Origin: an uncultured Collinsella sp.
Lineage (GTDB): Bacteria; Actinomycetota; Coriobacteriia; Coriobacteriales; Coriobacteriaceae
NCBI GenBank assembly: GCA_900552995.1
Contig: USBX01000046.1
Coordinates: forward strand, 1 to 6,844
DNA length: 6,844 bases
Direction: 5' to 3'
Below the pieces are notes generated by a model that ran no database searches, was not told the DNA's origin, and saw only the letters and a list, made by a program, of their open reading frames with translations. Below are positions 6,796 to 6,844 of this stretch, in pieces. The position numbers and the translations under genes are program-made. The stretch's first letter is position 1, and each line of letters starts with the position of its first letter.

Positions 6796-6844
6796 CTGTC
6801 TCTTATACACATCTCCGAGCCCACGAGACACTCGCTAATCTCGT
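6796..6844 (+). other. Nextera/Illumina library adapter (non-genomic)
   Basis: Bases 6796-6814 are exactly the 19-bp Tn5 mosaic end CTGTCTCTTATACACATCT. Bases 6815-6829 (CCGAGCCCACGAGAC) are the rest of the read-2 transposase adapter. Bases 6830-6837 (ACTCGCTA) fill the 8-base i7 index slot, and 6838-6844 (ATCTCGT) begin the Illumina P7 sequence. The parts sit in the exact order of a read that ran through a short insert. This is untrimmed adapter at a contig end, not an insertion sequence, and it should be masked. Confidence 0.98.

Noticed and set aside
6796..6814. Tn5/IS50-like mosaic end, at first sight an insertion-sequence end
   Set aside because: The bases that follow are the Illumina read-2 adapter, index and P7 start, which never follow a natural transposon end.

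Overview
This window reads as the left part of one rightward, tightly packed housekeeping operon from a moderately GC-rich bacterium, cut short at its right edge by the end of a sequencing read. The order acpS – nnr – alr – family-4 uracil-DNA glycosylase – tsaE – tsaB/rimI/tsaD, the strong GGAGG-type ribosome binding sites and the fusion of TsaB, RimI and TsaD into one chain fit an actinobacterium of the class Coriobacteriia, Collinsella-like. That assignment is inference from gene order, codon use and protein style; no ribosomal RNA or other decisive marker is present.

Layout. Positions 1-55 are the tail of something transcribed rightward that I cannot identify. It is closed by a textbook intrinsic terminator (56-85). 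The spacer 86-184 holds two candidate sigma-70-type promoters in tandem. Six genes then run to the right edge with gaps of 0, 2, 8 and 12 nt and one 14-nt overlap, and with no internal terminator, so they are very probably one transcript. acpS (195-734) primes acyl carrier protein. nnr (735-2351) repairs hydrated NAD(P)H. alr (2354-3499) makes D-alanine for peptidoglycan. The Fe-S uracil-DNA glycosylase (3508-4128) removes uracil from DNA. tsaE (4141-4647) and the triple fusion (4634-6795, incomplete) supply the t6A37 tRNA-modification machinery together with a ribosomal-protein N-acetyltransferase domain. TsaC/Sua5, which makes the threonylcarbamoyl-AMP substrate, is not in this window.

The last 49 bases (6796-6844) are not genomic. 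They match, in order, the Nextera/Tn5 mosaic end, the read-2 transposase adapter, an 8-base i7 index and the start of the Illumina P7 sequence. The apparent C-terminus and stop codon of the tsaD part are therefore artefacts, and the gene is partial at 6795.

I did not find a new defence system, mobile element, CRISPR array or RNA gene. The points most worth a second look are the three-domain TsaB-RimI-TsaD polypeptide, the adapter at the contig end, an alanine at the position normally held by the carbamylated lysine of alanine racemase, and the lineage-style C-terminal tail on AcpS.
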